Positions 32,788-33,311 of a stretch of DNA of 33,311 bases are shown here, piece by piece. Each line of letters opens with the position of its first letter. The first letter of the stretch is position 1. This DNA is from an uncultured Chitinophagales bacterium (GTDB lineage: Bacteria; Bacteroidota; Bacteroidia; Chitinophagales; UBA2359). The notes under the pieces were generated by a model, which did no database searches, was not told where the DNA came from, and was given only the letters and a program-made list of their open reading frames with translations. Both the position numbers and the translations under genes were made by a program. The stretch lies in assembly GCA_937927195.1 (NCBI GenBank), contig CALBCY010000255.1, forward strand, positions 1-33,311. Direction: 5' to 3'.

Positions 32788-33311
32788 TTAATCAGCTGAA
32801 TTTCCATTTGGCTGGGGAAGAACCGATTTGATAAGTTCCAAATCTTCGGCAATTTCTGCGAGTAGTTGTGCCTTGTGAGTAGAAACTTGCTCTAATTGCA
32901 CCTTTCTTTCTGACAAAGCTTTTATGGCTTCGACAAGAATGGGTGTGATGCGAGCATAATCAACAGATTTATATCCGTTGCTATCGGTGCTGACTAATTC
33001 CGGGAAAAGGATTTCTAGTTCTTGAGCAATAAAACCAATCTGATTGGCAGAGCTGAATTTTTTATTGGGAAATTCATTGGTTTTAAAGTTGTAGGTTACG
33101 CCTCTAAGAGCTAGACATGGATTGAGCATATCTTTTAAAGACTGGATGTTTTTCTTAAATCTTCTATCAGAGCTTAGTGCAATTCCATTGGTACAAATTT
33201 CACCAGCTACATCTAATTTGCAAGCTGGTTCAGGATTGCCTATTCCAACATTGACATCAAATATTGAGATTAAACTTTGGCTGTCTTTGTTCCATAAGGT
33301 TGGTCCTTCGA
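32788..33311 (-). CDS. C-terminal part of a protein with endosialidase-type intramolecular chaperone (peptidase S74) domain; 5' end outside the window
   Basis: The frame is open to the right edge, so only the last 174 or so residues are seen. Just inside the edge is VGIGNPEPACKLDVAGEICT, a pattern common before these domains, then the S74 start ALSSDRRFKKNIQSL. The domain continues with LRGVTYNF, QIGFIAQELEILFPELV, KSVDYARITPILVEAIKAL and a coiled-coil end (QLEQVSTHKAQLLAEIAEDL). In phage tail spikes this domain trimerises the protein and cleaves itself off; in Bacteroidota it ends many large surface proteins. The auto-cleavage Ser in SSDRR is present. An internal Met near 33129 is not the start. 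Tandem CCGAAAA words lie in the gap to tex. Confidence 0.9.
   Translation of the reverse strand, partial: EGPTLWNKDSQSLISIFDVNVGIGNPEPACKLDVAGEICTNGIALSSDRRFKKNIQSLKDMLNPCLALRGVTYNFKTNEFPNKKFSSANQIGFIAQELEILFPELVSTDSNGYKSVDYARITPILVEAIKALSERKVQLEQVSTHKAQLLAEIAEDLELIKSVLPQPNGNSAD

Noticed and set aside
32788-33129. Complete 113-residue gene starting at the Met near 33129
   Set aside because: The frame stays open to the window edge and the S74 start motif SSDRRFKKNI lies upstream of that Met, so the gene is truncated by the edge.

Overview
The window looks like chromosome from a low-GC Bacteroidota species, most likely a Saprospiraceae/Lewinella-type marine or activated-sludge lineage. The phylum rests on two proteins ending in a type IX secretion (T9SS) sorting domain, FecR/TonB-receptor signalling genes, many lipoproteins with a Lys-acidic-acidic stretch after the lipid Cys, near absence of Shine-Dalgarno sequences, and TAnnTTTG promoter-like boxes. 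The family-level guess is inference. There is no tRNA, rRNA, CRISPR array, transposase or phage gene.

Layout. 1-2.1 kb: a GC-rich dispersed repeat, then a secreted polysaccharide-lyase-like protein with thrombospondin type 3 repeats (minus strand). 2.8-5.7 kb: a seven-repeat Ycf48-like T9SS propeller protein convergent with an outer-membrane beta-barrel protein; between them lies an unusual 21-bp tandem array. 5.9-7.2 kb: a membrane protein and a lipoprotein of unknown function. 7.5-13.3 kb: the most interesting block. A four-repeat lipoprotein is divergent from an apparent operon of ECF sigma factor, HExxH metallopeptidase-like lipoprotein, FecR anti-sigma factor and TonB-dependent receptor with an N-terminal STN domain. 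13.4-16.5 kb: a second GC-rich repeat, a vanadium-haloperoxidase-type lipoprotein on a collagen-like Gly-Gln-Asn linker, and a small lipoprotein. 16.5-22.9 kb (minus): an uncharacterised protein, an M28 peptidase, a second hairpin-ended repeat array and a long AsmA-like protein with an internal duplication. 23.4-26.6 kb: a T9SS alpha/beta hydrolase, a Nudix protein and an orphan ECF sigma factor. 26.8-28.0 kb (minus): a lipoprotein and a HEAT-repeat protein. 28.2-30.0 kb: a PQQ-type sugar dehydrogenase-like propeller with a dockerin-like end. 30.0-30.4 kb: a composite of both repeat types. 30.4-32.5 kb: tex. 32.8 kb to the edge: the 3' part of a gene for a protein with an endosialidase-type intramolecular chaperone domain.

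How the parts fit. The sigma/FecR/receptor genes form a trans-envelope signalling relay in which receptor occupancy would be passed to FecR and then to the sigma factor. The metallopeptidase gene inside the operon and the divergent repeat lipoprotein are extra parts not found in the textbook FecIR arrangement, and no SusD gene is present. Most other genes encode secreted, surface or envelope proteins for polymer breakdown or redox chemistry, consistent with a surface-attached scavenger.

Two intergenic repeat families stand out. Family A is GC-rich, carries 15-bp GGGCTGGCG(C/T)ACCAC subrepeats and a TCACGTGA palindrome, and occurs at three loci. Family B is made of 20-21-bp tandem units with core CTTTTGGTC; its two clear arrays each end in an inverted unit that makes a hairpin. 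Both lie at gene 3' ends, and the third A copy sits between B-like units.
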